Shown one piece after another: positions 6,527-12,916 of a stretch of DNA of 21,646 nt. The stretch covers positions 1-21,646 of the IMG/VR virus record IMGVR_UViG_3300025789_000177; one strand, given 5' to 3'. The position numbers and the translations under genes were made by a program. How positions within the stretch are numbered: the first letter of the stretch is position 1; each line of letters opens with the position of its first letter. The stretch is from a virus. Under the pieces are notes generated by a model that saw only the letters and a program-made list of their open reading frames with translations, did not search any database and was not told the DNA's origin.

Positions 6527-6820
6527 TTAAGATTTTGCCCGTGCGTAGACACCCACCATTCCTGCGTGTCTTTCTTTCCTGTTCGCCTTCCGGTATCCGG
6601 TCTTGACGATGATTCCCTGACGGCATGCCGTCATGAAAATTGCACCGAAAGCGTTGGGGTTGGGGGGATCTCCCACCCACTCCCTGACATCCTCTGCGGT
6701 GATCTCGTTGCCGTTGGCTACAAGGCACATGATGATCGAAAGTGCCGACTCCTTCCACTCGACCGGAGTGTTCTTGCTGACTCGGTAGATGCCGAGATCG
6801 CGTAGGGTCGTGCCACTCAT
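6527..6820 (-). CDS. Winged-helix-like phage protein
   Basis: This 97-aa product starts MSGTTLRDLGIYRVSKN. Its pattern of WKESALSIIMCLVANGNEITAEDVREWVG, then NAFGAIFMTACRQGIIVKTGYRKANRKERHAG, recalls small winged-helix proteins common in lambdoid replication and recombination regions. I know of no defined function or name for these. The ATG at 6820 overlaps the upstream stop (ATGA). A longer reading frame to 6895 would overlap that gene. The R-K-A-N-R-K-E-R segment could contact DNA. Confidence 0.7.
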   Translation of the reverse strand: MSGTTLRDLGIYRVSKNTPVEWKESALSIIMCLVANGNEITAEDVREWVGDPPNPNAFGAIFMTACRQGIIVKTGYRKANRKERHAGMVGVYARAKS

Positions 6821-7413
6821 GCTTCCACCTCCTCGCATTTGCGGATCTTCAGTGCGTGTCGGGCACAGATCGGGTCGATCTCCAGCATGATGCACATGCC
6901 GTCAAAAATCTCCCCTTGCATGAACTCGACGAGCGATACTGCGTCATCGAGGTTGTACCCTCGGACGCGATTGGTGGAAAGGGAGTCCTCTTTTCGGATC
7001 TTGGTCTTCCCCTTGGAAAACCAGAAGCGGGAGTCTACCTCATTGGTGGGTGTGATCGCACCCATGATCCGAAGTTCTCGGTAAGACTGAACCGCATCCA
7101 AGAGGACGGCACTCCAGAGGTTGTAGTACGGGTCACCATTGATCTTCTTGTTGGTGATGATCTTGCTGGTGGGTTCCGGACGCTCCCCTGCGATCCTCTT
7201 CACGGCCCAATCCTCCGTGAAACCAAGTTCCACAAAGGCAGCAACGATCACCTCGTCGGAAGGGTCAGGCAGGGTGCTATCGATCCACTCCTTGAAGAGT
7301 GGCGTTGAGGTCTTGTCGTCGCTGCAGATATCCCACCAGATGATGCGCCCCAAGATGGGACGCACCTCTGCGGGGAAGGAATTGATTGCAGCAATCCATT
7401 CGTTGGTGGTCAT
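6817..7413 (-). CDS. Hypothetical protein in the recombination operon
   Basis: This 198-aa product is coupled by ATGA to both the RecB-like nuclease upstream and the winged-helix gene downstream. It begins MTTNEWIAAINSFPAEVRPILGRIIWWDI. Later segments include FVELGFTEDWAVKRI and, near the C-terminus, FMQGEIFDGMCIMLEIDPICARHALKIRK, which looks helical. No catalytic motif or family is recognised. Tight coupling with ERF and the nuclease suggests a role in DNA metabolism, which is inference from context only. Confidence 0.75.
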   Translation of the reverse strand: MTTNEWIAAINSFPAEVRPILGRIIWWDICSDDKTSTPLFKEWIDSTLPDPSDEVIVAAFVELGFTEDWAVKRIAGERPEPTSKIITNKKINGDPYYNLWSAVLLDAVQSYRELRIMGAITPTNEVDSRFWFSKGKTKIRKEDSLSTNRVRGYNLDDAVSLVEFMQGEIFDGMCIMLEIDPICARHALKIRKCEEVEA

Positions 7414-8342
7414 GCTGCACCTCCCTTGTCTTCAACGAGTGACACGGTTGCCTCGCCAATCGTGGCGGGTATCGGTTCGTCGGTCAGTTCTTTCCACCTT
7501 GCTTTCACTGCCTTGGTGTCGAGACGCTCGGATCCCTTGCGGGTCTGCAGCTTCCATCCTGCCACCGGAGTTCCTGCCTCTAGTGTGGATTTTACATATC
7601 CCGCGACATCCATGTCCTTTTCAACAATGGCCTGCAGCTTCTTGTAGGCAGTCAAGAATCGACCTGCGTTCTCCGGTGATCCCAGAATCCACTCACGGGT
7701 GAGGGTTGCTGGCATCGACGGCATCACGGTCAGGGCACTCTTGGCATCCTCGTACCACTGTGGGCAGGTGGTGCGACGAGCGCACCATGAGCAAAACGAA
7801 TTCTCCTTGGGAGGTTCGGTTCCTGCCTGCACTCGCTCGATGATCCCGTCCACGAGTTTCTTGGCCTTCTCGATGCTCCAAGCAAAGATGTCATCTTCAC
7901 CGGAGTCGATGCCCACGATGATCGAAATGCACTCTTCCTCACCGACCCTCTCCATGAGCATAAGCGCATAGACTGCCATCTGCTCGACATACGATGACGG
8001 GTGCTGGCTTCCGGACTTGTAATCCACCAGAACGAGTTTCCCATCGTGGTATCCCCACATATCAGCAGTGCCAAAGGTGGTCTCGGTGAGGTCTCCTCCG
8101 ATGTAGGCAAGACGGGTCTCGATGCCACGGATGTCGGAGATGTATCCCTTGGCCCGTGCGTAGGCAGCAGAAGCACCTGCGTCATCGATGGGGATGCCCT
8201 TGGTGTGGTGATTCTCGATCTGCTTGTGCAGACTCGATCCTCGTTCCGCTGCAGGCCCAGCCACGGGGTTGGCCTTGTAGTGGATGCACTGTTTCAGCTT
8301 GGGGAAGCTAGAAGGGGAAAGGGTGGGGTGGTGATTGCTCAT
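7410..8342 (-). CDS. RecB/Cas4-like PD-(D/E)xK exonuclease with probable Fe-S cluster
   Basis: This 310-aa nuclease probably resects DNA ends for the adjacent annealing protein. Motifs in order are LSPSSFPKLKQC (C19), ERGSSLHKQIE (H39), GTADMWGY (D94) and LVDYKSG (D107-x-K109), the RecB-family nuclease core, then a QMAVYALML segment. A cysteine group CSWCARRTTC (C184, C187, C193) with C19 matches the four-cysteine iron-sulfur arrangement of Cas4/AddB-type nucleases. No cas genes or repeats are nearby, so the context is phage recombination. The start at 8342 is coupled to ERF by ATGA. The C-terminal 100 residues carry no recognised domain. Confidence 0.85.
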   Translation of the reverse strand: MSNHHPTLSPSSFPKLKQCIHYKANPVAGPAAERGSSLHKQIENHHTKGIPIDDAGASAAYARAKGYISDIRGIETRLAYIGGDLTETTFGTADMWGYHDGKLVLVDYKSGSQHPSSYVEQMAVYALMLMERVGEEECISIIVGIDSGEDDIFAWSIEKAKKLVDGIIERVQAGTEPPKENSFCSWCARRTTCPQWYEDAKSALTVMPSMPATLTREWILGSPENAGRFLTAYKKLQAIVEKDMDVAGYVKSTLEAGTPVAGWKLQTRKGSERLDTKAVKARWKELTDEPIPATIGEATVSLVEDKGGAA

Positions 8343-8947
8343 GCTGCTACCTCCTGCTTGCTGAATGCGACGACCTCATCCCAGATTTCCGTGAGACGCT
8401 TGAGCATGTTGACGGGTAGATCCGCAACAGATTTGACCTTTGCATCCAGTTTAATTCCCTTCCGAATGGTCAAGAAATCCAACACTTCAAAAGTGGAAAC
8501 GAAATCCTTGAGCATGAGTTCGTTCACTTGTCCTGCCCAATCGACCTTGGGTGCTTTCTCTGCCACTGGCTTGCTTGCCTGCTGACCGTCATCATCGTCA
8601 TCTGCGGCAATGCCGAGAACGGATGAGACTGCGTAGCGTCGAGCGTAGGTCAGTGCGCTACCGACTCCCTGTGCGGATTGATCGCGGAGGGGAAGCAGGA
8701 GGGTGGACTCACGGCACTCTCCACCAGAGTGGATGATGCGGGTCACGACCCCTGCCTTGCCGTCATCGAAGATCGGTTCCTGCGAAAGTGCGAGACCATG
8801 CTTGGAAAGCACGGGTCGTGCTGCGTCGAGGATCGCGTCAAGCGATGCGTATCGATTCTTGAAGTGCGGGTTTACCGCGTTTTTCGCCACATTGCGGAGT
8901 TCTCCGAGTGCTGCGACTAGTGCTGCGTTGATACCTATGTTGCTCAT
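8339..8947 (-). CDS. erf: ERF-family single-strand annealing recombinase
   Basis: This 202-aa protein anneals complementary single strands in phage recombination and genome circularisation. The ERF core is plain: NPHFKNRYASLDAILDAARPVL, then GLALSQEPIF, then the diagnostic GVGSALTYARRYAVSSVLGIAADDDDDG (residues about 92-120). The C-terminal third, after an Ala/Lys linker, is more variable and helical, and may bind partners. It opens the recombination group and is coupled to the RecB-like nuclease (ATGA), an exonuclease-annealase pairing like lambda Exo-Beta. The start at 8947 follows the tiny membrane gene by nine bases. Confidence 0.92.
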   Translation of the reverse strand: MSNIGINAALVAALGELRNVAKNAVNPHFKNRYASLDAILDAARPVLSKHGLALSQEPIFDDGKAGVVTRIIHSGGECRESTLLLPLRDQSAQGVGSALTYARRYAVSSVLGIAADDDDDGQQASKPVAEKAPKVDWAGQVNELMLKDFVSTFEVLDFLTIRKGIKLDAKVKSVADLPVNMLKRLTEIWDEVVAFSKQEVAA

Positions 8948-8956
8948 GGGTGTTGA

Positions 8957-9037
8957 TTAGATGCGGGTTGAGGTTCGACCGAGGAGGAAGGTGACAATGA
9001 CGAGTGCCACCACGAGGAGTTGCTGTTCAGTATTCAT
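8957..9037 (-). CDS. 26-aa single-span membrane microprotein
   Basis: The ORF encodes MNTEQQLLVVALVIVTFLLG followed by a short basic tail (RTSTRI). This is a short polar N-terminus, one hydrophobic span and a positive C-terminus. It fits tightly between the 53-aa gene and ERF, leaving only small gaps, which supports it being real. No strong ribosome site is visible. The function is unknown, and this could be a chance ORF. Confidence 0.45.
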   Translation of the reverse strand: MNTEQQLLVVALVIVTFLLGRTSTRI

Positions 9038-9057
9038 GTTGCTTTTTGGGTTTTGGG

Positions 9058-9219
9058 TTACTTGCACCTGCGGTGTCTATACACCTTGGGGCAAAAGACT
9101 GTGCCTGCGGGAAAGAGACGGGTAAGGAATTGATTCCAGATAAGGTTGGGACGGTCACCGTGGTACTCGACGGAGGGAATCGAGTAACGGTTGCGCTTGA
9201 TTAGCTCGGCTTTATCCAT
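9058..9219 (-). CDS. Small basic hypothetical protein following the excisionase-like gene
   Basis: This 53-aa product (MDKAELIKRNRYSIPSVEYHG..., ending KVYRHRRCK) overlaps the stop of the HTH gene (ATGGATAA), which indicates coupling. It is basic, with aromatic-rich NLIWNQFLTRLFPAGTVF in the middle. No family is recognised. Its last codons contain one of the GGTGTnnnnACACC palindromes. Confidence 0.6.
   Translation of the reverse strand: MDKAELIKRNRYSIPSVEYHGDRPNLIWNQFLTRLFPAGTVFCPKVYRHRRCK
9072..9085 (-). promoter_or_regulatory. Palindromic site GGTGTnnnnACACC upstream of the microprotein/ERF operon
   Basis: The plus strand reads GGTGTCTATACACC, one base from the ideal palindrome GGTGTATATACACC. 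It lies at the end of the 53-aa gene, 35 bases before the microprotein start, so it could control the recombination operon. The operator role is inferred from recurrence. Confidence 0.45.
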
Positions 9220-9493
9220 GGGACTCCACGAGATTGTCGAGATCAGTGACCTTGATGAGACGGGTGCGTCCGAGTCCATAGGACTTGAGTTGACCCTGCT
9301 TGAGCAGCTTATAGATGAAAGCGGGTGTGACCGAGATGCGTATTGCTGCCTCTTTGGGTCGAAGGTAGGTCGGTGTGCATACACCTCGTGCCAATTTTTT
9401 GCGGAGTTGTGCGGTAAAAGATTGCATGGTTTCGTTTGAGATGTCCTCGGTGGTTTCTATTTCCACCGGAACGAGGTCACTTGGTTTTGGCAT
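9212..9493 (-). CDS. Excisionase/MerR-type HTH DNA-binding protein
   Basis: This is a 93-aa product. Residues about 42-92 (YLRPKEAAIRISVTPAFIYK, then LKQGQLKSYGLGRTRLIKVTDL) form a short winged helix-turn-helix of the excisionase (helix_turn_helix XRE/MerR, 'excisionase family') type. Residues 1-40 are an acidic-to-basic extension (TTEDISNETMQSFTAQLRKKLARG). It lies two genes downstream of the integrase, so it is a good candidate for the recombination directionality factor, although a repressor role is also possible. It overlaps the ribbon-helix-helix gene by 17 bases. A palindromic site sits within codons 37-41, at the junction of the two parts. Confidence 0.75.
   Translation of the reverse strand: MPKPSDLVPVEIETTEDISNETMQSFTAQLRKKLARGVCTPTYLRPKEAAIRISVTPAFIYKLLKQGQLKSYGLGRTRLIKVTDLDNLVESHG
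9372..9385 (-). promoter_or_regulatory. Palindromic site GGTGTnnnnACACC inside the HTH gene
   Basis: The plus strand reads GGTGTGCATACACC. It falls between the N-terminal extension and the HTH domain. It belongs to the same motif class as the sites at 299, 9072 and 13664. It could be an operator or an internal start signal; neither is shown. Confidence 0.4.
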
Positions 9494-9644
9494 TTTTTGC
9501 TTTGATGTATTGGGTGAGTTCCTTCTTCAAAAAATCTCCTGCGGAGAGTCCTTGAATGTCGGAAAGTTTCTTGAGCGCGTCAAGTTCTGTGGGGGTAAGC
9601 CATAGTGTCTTGAGCTTTTTTCCTTTTGCTCGTTGGTTTGGCAT
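9477..9644 (-). CDS. Ribbon-helix-helix-like small DNA-binding protein, candidate regulator
   Basis: This 55-aa basic product (MPNQRAKGKKLKTLWLTPTE, then LDALKKLSDIQGLSAGDFLKK) has the pattern of Arc/CopG-type repressors: a beta strand (KTLWLT) followed by two amphipathic helices. Such proteins bind short inverted repeats as dimers. A GGTGTATATAC copy lies 20 bases upstream of the ATG at 9644, which makes it a candidate for binding the motif and autoregulating. A longer frame starting within the motif (…TGVYT…) is unlikely. The fold assignment is from pattern only. Confidence 0.65.
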   Translation of the reverse strand: MPNQRAKGKKLKTLWLTPTELDALKKLSDIQGLSAGDFLKKELTQYIKAKNAKTK

Positions 9645-9660
9645 AGGATTGAAACTAGTC

Positions 9661-9687
9661 GCAGTATATACACCCGTCAAGCGTGGT
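9661..9687 (-). promoter_or_regulatory. GGTGTATATAC copy upstream of the regulator genes
   Basis: An exact 11-mer (9664-9674) is immediately preceded on the minus strand by TTGACG, which resembles a -35 box. It lies in the 92-base gap between the integrase stop and the ribbon-helix-helix start. The rest of this gap is AT-rich and holds no gene. Confidence 0.5.
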
Positions 9688-9736
9688 GATCAACTATTTA
9701 ATTTGAAAAGATCAAACCGGACATCAATTTTTGTTT

Positions 9737-10747
9737 TTACAGTTCCCAAAACGCTTCTGCCTCACGCATCGTCGTGTTGTTTGCATAGGTCGAATAGAGC
9801 AATGTCGGGTTGGTGTGACCCATCTCAAATGCCGTTTCGACCGCATTCCCACTGGACTCCAGCAGCATCGTGGCAAATGTGTGGCGCAGGATATTCTTGG
9901 GGTAAAGTTTCATGCCGAGCAGTTCCGCAACTTTGGCCCACTCCGGTTCAAATTGCTTGTCGGTCTTGCCCTCGCAAAGCAGTCCCTTTCCTCGGTGCAT
10001 GTGCCTCTCAAATGCTGGGCGCAGCTTGATGGAACGAGGTCTGGAAGCATGTCCACCCTTGGAGTCTTCCTTGCGGATCACGATCTTCTTGTATTCCCAA
10101 TCGAGTGCCCGTTCGTGCGAAATCCTGCGAACCTCACAAGGACGGATACCGGAGAAGAGACCTGCCACTAGGTAGGCTCGAAACCATGCAGGGAACGGAT
10201 GGTCGAGGAGGATCTTGCACTGCTCCACGGTGAGGTGTGCTGCCCTGTGTCCTTTCTTTGTCTTGGGAGGGGCACCATGACCGAACGGGTTCACCGGACA
10301 AATCTCCTGCACCTGCTGCCAGTTGTAGAAGGTTCTGCAACATGCAAAGAGATTGAACTTCCCACGGGTCTGGAGTTTCAGCGTGGTGATCCAGTTCTTG
10401 ATCATCCGAGGGTTGAGTTCCTCCACGGGTAGGTGTCCGAACTGATCCACCAACTTGTTGGATGCCCAGACAAGTTGACGGTGGGTGTCGTACCCGACCT
10501 CCATCTTTTTCTCGGAAAGAAAGGCAGGGATGAGGTTGCGGATCTTGTGGTCGCTCGTGTCGTTGAGCAGGGGAGCGTCCATGGAGACCTGCAGGCCAAT
10601 CTTGCAAGCACCTTGAAATGCCTCGACCTCGGTCTTGTAGAAGAACTTTTTCCGCTTACCCGCGATGCTGGCAGGCACATCCACCATCCAGCAGTCCCTT
10701 GCGGGGTAGTATCGAGGCACCAGTGCCTTCAGTTTTTTGTTTCCCAT
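9737..10747 (-). CDS. int: Tyrosine-recombinase integrase
   Basis: This 336-aa site-specific recombinase would integrate the phage at a host tRNA gene. An N-terminal arm-binding region (1-60, basic) is followed by a SAM-like core-binding domain (about 70-155) and a catalytic domain. Catalytic residues visible are R202 (GIRPCEV), R288-H289 (ILRHTFAT), H311 (MGHTNPT) and the nucleophile Y321 (STYANN), with Y318 as a less likely alternative. The usual first His of the H-x-x-R box is Asn (N285), a tolerated but notable change. Its start codon lies inside a pair of direct repeats that look like arm-type sites, so binding to attP may repress it. The attP core lies 104 bases upstream. Confidence 0.93.
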   Translation of the reverse strand: MGNKKLKALVPRYYPARDCWMVDVPASIAGKRKKFFYKTEVEAFQGACKIGLQVSMDAPLLNDTSDHKIRNLIPAFLSEKKMEVGYDTHRQLVWASNKLVDQFGHLPVEELNPRMIKNWITTLKLQTRGKFNLFACCRTFYNWQQVQEICPVNPFGHGAPPKTKKGHRAAHLTVEQCKILLDHPFPAWFRAYLVAGLFSGIRPCEVRRISHERALDWEYKKIVIRKEDSKGGHASRPRSIKLRPAFERHMHRGKGLLCEGKTDKQFEPEWAKVAELLGMKLYPKNILRHTFATMLLESSGNAVETAFEMGHTNPTLLYSTYANNTTMREAEAFWEL

Positions 10748-10771
10748 TGTTTCCCAATAGCATGTTTCTCA
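10737..10771 (+). repeat. Tandem arm-type sites TTGTTTCCCA overlapping the integrase start
   Basis: TTGTTTCCCA occurs twice in direct tandem (10737-10746, 10747-10756), and a degenerate third copy ATGTTTCTCA lies at 10762-10771. The same 10-mer recurs on the other side of the attP core. This layout fits integrase arm-type binding sites. The integrase ATG is within the first repeat. Confidence 0.6.
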
Positions 10772-10782
10772 ATGGTTATCAA

Positions 10783-10794
10783 CTTGTATACACC
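10783..10794 (-). promoter_or_regulatory. Variant motif GGTGTATACAAG upstream of integrase
   Basis: This is a shortened relative of the recurrent element, preceded on the minus strand by TTGAGT at a distance of one base and located 36 bases before the integrase start. It may be the integrase promoter or operator. The match is weaker than at other sites. Confidence 0.35.
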
Positions 10795-10833
10795 ACTCAA
10801 CGGAACCGCATGAATACTGGGGCTGCGGGTGAT

Positions 10834-10853
10834 CCACTCATAAGAGAGAGTGG
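10834..10853. repeat. Inverted repeat beside the attP core
   Basis: CCACTC (10834-10839) and GAGTGG (10848-10853) are perfect 6-bp arms around an 8-base loop. The right arm overlaps the first bases of the tRNA-derived core. It could help position integrase or accessory proteins. It is not followed by a T-tract on either strand, so it is not a convincing terminator. Confidence 0.4.
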
Positions 10854-10875
10854 TGCTCGAAGAGGGACTTGAACC
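10851..10875 (-). other. attP core: tRNA 3'-end segment
   Basis: Read on the minus strand, this 25-base segment is the 3' end of a tRNA. It starts with GG and the T-loop TTCAAGT, followed by CCCTC (T-stem), TTCGAGC (acceptor strand), A and CCA. The rest of a tRNA is absent: the bases before GG (TTGAGAT) do not complete the T-stem. A tRNA 3' end next to an integrase is the standard identity segment that restores the host tRNA on integration. The cognate tRNA should begin GCTCGAA. A tRNA-Leu-like gene is possible but not certain. Confidence 0.8.
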
Positions 10876-10895
10876 ATCTCAACTACAGAGAGAAA

Positions 10896-10922
10896 TGGGA
10901 AACAGAACCCAGTTGTTTCCCA
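10896..10922. repeat. Inverted arm-type pair / possible terminator
   Basis: TGGGAAACA (10896-10904) and TGTTTCCCA (10914-10922) form a perfect 9-bp stem with a 9-base loop, directly after the stop of the metallopeptidase gene. The arms are the same 10-mer repeated at the integrase start, so this is best read as the second arm of attP. On the minus strand it is followed by TTTCTCT, so it may also terminate the tail/lysis operon. Confidence 0.55.
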
Positions 10923-10925
10923 AAA

Positions 10926-11288
10926 TCACGGTTTCAGCTTCAGCTTCTTCAATGCGGTCTGGGCAAGAAAATCGGTGAGGTAGCATAGGACTTCAGCAGT
11001 CTGGTCGGTCTCGTCTACACCCAATTCGGATCGGATGAACATCGATGCATGTACCAGTTCGTGTACCAGTACACCGATGTCCTTGATGCTGCCATCCCAT
11101 TTTTTAAGGAAGACTGCGGCACCGTTTCCCTTGCGTGTCGAGTAGCATGTAAACCCATGGCACTCTTCCAGTGCTTCCTCCTCGTATCCCCGTTTCTTCA
11201 ACCACTCATCCGCTTCCACTTTAGTGAACGGGTAAAGGATGTGACACCGCGACTCAAAGACCGGAACGCGGATGTTAATGTGGTTCAC
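10926..11288 (-). CDS. Putative zinc metallopeptidase (HExxH)
   Basis: This 120-aa product contains VLVHELVHASMFI, an HExxH zinc-peptidase motif at about residues 76-80. A conserved-looking TDQTAEVLCYLTDFL stretch follows, whose E could be the third ligand. Small phage proteins of this type are known, but their substrates are not. The N-terminus mixes beta strands and a helix (FTKVEADEWLKKRGYEEEALEE). The start is GTG at 11288, overlapping the upstream stop (GTGA), an unusual choice here dictated by coupling. It is the last gene before attP. A role in virion protein processing or lysis is speculative. Confidence 0.7.
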   Translation of the reverse strand: MNHINIRVPVFESRCHILYPFTKVEADEWLKKRGYEEEALEECHGFTCYSTRKGNGAAVFLKKWDGSIKDIGVLVHELVHASMFIRSELGVDETDQTAEVLCYLTDFLAQTALKKLKLKP

Positions 11289-11545
11289 TTGACCTTATAG
11301 AAAGAAGTCTTGTTCCCGTTGAGAACTTCTATCCGTCTTTCGACGGTGCCCGCTGCCAATCTCCTGCGGAGTCTTTTATCGGTTGCGTCTAGGGTCATGC
11401 CAAGTTGTTCTGCCATGGTTTTGGCAGTGAACCACCCTTCCCTCCCTAGTGCGTCTTCATCGACTCCATGCCTGCAGTTGATTTCATCGGCAAGTGCTTG
11501 AAGTGCCGATTGTCTGATGTCATGCGCGGATGGGTGTTGTTTCAT
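11285..11545 (-). CDS. Small winged-helix-like DNA-binding protein
   Basis: This 86-aa product has a helical start (AHDIRQSALQALADEINCRHG) followed by WFTAKTMAEQLGMTLDATDK, then RLRRRLAAGTVERRIEVLNG. The second part has the pattern of a winged helix (AKTMAEQLGMT = HTH; wing K-T-S-F-Y-K-V). The ATG at 11545 overlaps the end of the metallophosphatase gene by 26 bases. A longer upstream frame would overlap it much more. It could be a late regulator or packaging accessory protein; no family is named with confidence. Confidence 0.65.
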   Translation of the reverse strand: MKQHPSAHDIRQSALQALADEINCRHGVDEDALGREGWFTAKTMAEQLGMTLDATDKRLRRRLAAGTVERRIEVLNGNKTSFYKVK

Positions 11546-12326
11546 TGGGTGTGTATGTGATGGGAATGATTGCGGGGATCTCCCCTTCTGGGGTGATTGA
11601 CCAATCGAGGATGGTTCCACCGCAAGCGCAGATGGAGTCACCGACCACCTTGTGACCGTAACGGGTAAGCACCTGCCACGCAGGAGTCACAAGGAAGAGA
11701 CCTCGACCGTCCGAAAAGTGACCTCCGACATGCCTGTGCCCACGGGCGTAAACTTTCGGCACCCGATGTCCGGATCGAGCGTAGTTCTGCCTAGCGTTGC
11801 CCATGGTTATAGACATCGCTCCCGCCTCTAGGTATGCCCTAGAACTCGTCGGCATATGGTGGGCAATGTCCATAAGGGTTCCATTCACCTCGATGAGTGC
11901 TTTGTCGCCACACCACTCTCCGTTGAGTTCGGCACAGATGTACTTCTCAAAGTCACCCACATGGCATTCGGTTCCTGCAGTGAAGAACCTGCGCCTTGCT
12001 GCCTTTGCCAGTTTGGAAAGTATAACTACCGCAGCAGCGGCATGCTCCATGTTTTTGGAAACCACGATTTCCGTTGTCCCGTGGTGGCGACCCTCGATGA
12101 GATCTCCGTTGCAGATGAGGTAGAAGGGACGGTCACCAAAGTATTCCAGAACCCTGCACTCAAAGTCCTGCCAGCAATCCCACAACCACCGTTGGTGAAG
12201 GTTGTTCCCAATGTTGACCGTGTTCCCCGTGTCGGTCTCACACCCATCGGGCCACAATCCTACGGCACTTCCTGCGTGAAGATCGGAGACAATAACGACT
12301 CCAACCTTTTCTCGGTTTTCATTCAT
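11520..12326 (-). CDS. Calcineurin-like metallophosphatase
   Basis: This 268-aa protein has the metal-ligand blocks of the metallophosphoesterase superfamily: VSDLH (D15, H17), NGDLIEG (D75), GTECH (118-122), AHH (155-157) and GHRH (196-199). These enzymes bind two metal ions and hydrolyse phosphomonoesters or diesters. The substrate here is unknown. The ATG at 12326 overlaps the previous stop (ATGA). A longer frame reaching 12398 would run through the hydrolase gene. Its position downstream of the lysis cassette is unusual for a replication-type phosphatase, and it may act on nucleic acids or nucleotides. Confidence 0.85.
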   Translation of the reverse strand: MNENREKVGVVIVSDLHAGSAVGLWPDGCETDTGNTVNIGNNLHQRWLWDCWQDFECRVLEYFGDRPFYLICNGDLIEGRHHGTTEIVVSKNMEHAAAAVVILSKLAKAARRRFFTAGTECHVGDFEKYICAELNGEWCGDKALIEVNGTLMDIAHHMPTSSRAYLEAGAMSITMGNARQNYARSGHRVPKVYARGHRHVGGHFSDGRGLFLVTPAWQVLTRYGHKVVGDSICACGGTILDWSITPEGEIPAIIPITYTPNETTPIRA

Positions 12327-12916
12327 AGTGGTTGTAGTTGGAATCCTTCTGCTGGTTGATCGGGGAAGAAGGTGTACCGGAAGAACGGGTCGGAGCACCC
12401 TCCGGTGCGAGGGGATGGATTGACACCAAGTTGTCGTGCCATGGCTACCGATGCTTCACCGATGTGGTTGTTCGGGCCTAGGTCGGCAACTACTCCAGAA
12501 ACCTTGCGGTTGGTTCTTATGTCTTCCACGGTGGCAACACACCCCAAGACAACACCAGTTGCTTCTCGCGCAATGATGACGGGCACCACGATGTACGGAA
12601 CTACATCGGCATTCACATACCTGCGGGGATCGGTGCGTCCGTAGTTCTTGTTCTGCAGGGAAGTGGTCGAGATGTAAAAGTTCGGGAACGGGTCGGACGG
12701 GCCTTGAAGGATCGGGGAACCGTAATCGTTGGTCACAACTCCCCACCAGTTGCCTGCATGCCCTGCGTTGCCAAGATCATCGAGGCCGACACGGGGATCC
12801 GGTGAATAGCAGTTCGGAGCACCATCCGCATCGACCGAGAGACCCGCGACCCACGAGATCGATAGGTCGTCCTTTTGTACAATATCCTGACCATCGATGC
12901 GTCCTAGAAGTCTCAT
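12323..12916 (-). CDS. GH75 chitosanase-like hydrolase, candidate endolysin
   Basis: This 197-aa product resembles glycoside hydrolase family 75. It has SWVAGLSVDADGAPNCYSPD (candidate acid D29/D31), NAGHAGNWWGVVTN, NFYISTTSLQ, DPRRYVNADVVPYIVVP and the late VADLGPNNHIGEASVAMARQLG (E154). The family cleaves beta-1,4 aminosugar polymers. In a phage next to small membrane proteins, it most likely degrades the host wall or envelope sugar at lysis. No signal peptide is visible, so it would need a holin or other export. It is coupled to the upstream membrane protein (ATGA). The assignment rests on motif memory; the role is inferred from context. Confidence 0.7.
   Translation of the reverse strand: MRLLGRIDGQDIVQKDDLSISWVAGLSVDADGAPNCYSPDPRVGLDDLGNAGHAGNWWGVVTNDYGSPILQGPSDPFPNFYISTTSLQNKNYGRTDPRRYVNADVVPYIVVPVIIAREATGVVLGCVATVEDIRTNRKVSGVVADLGPNNHIGEASVAMARQLGVNPSPRTGGCSDPFFRYTFFPDQPAEGFQLQPL

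Noticed and set aside
10896-10922. A simple rho-independent terminator
   Set aside because: The stem is strong but the T-run is interrupted (TTTCTCT), and both arms are copies of the 10-mer found at the integrase start. The attP-arm explanation is better, though a double role remains possible.
10851-10925. A complete tRNA gene on the minus strand
   Set aside because: Only the T-loop, the 3' half of the T-stem, the acceptor strand and CCA are present. The 5' side cannot form the D- and anticodon arms, so this is an attachment-site remnant.
11054-11074. GTGTACCAGTACAC-like near palindrome resembling the motif
   Set aside because: It lacks the GGTGT arm, has a different spacing and lies inside the metallopeptidase coding region among repeated GTACCAGT codons.
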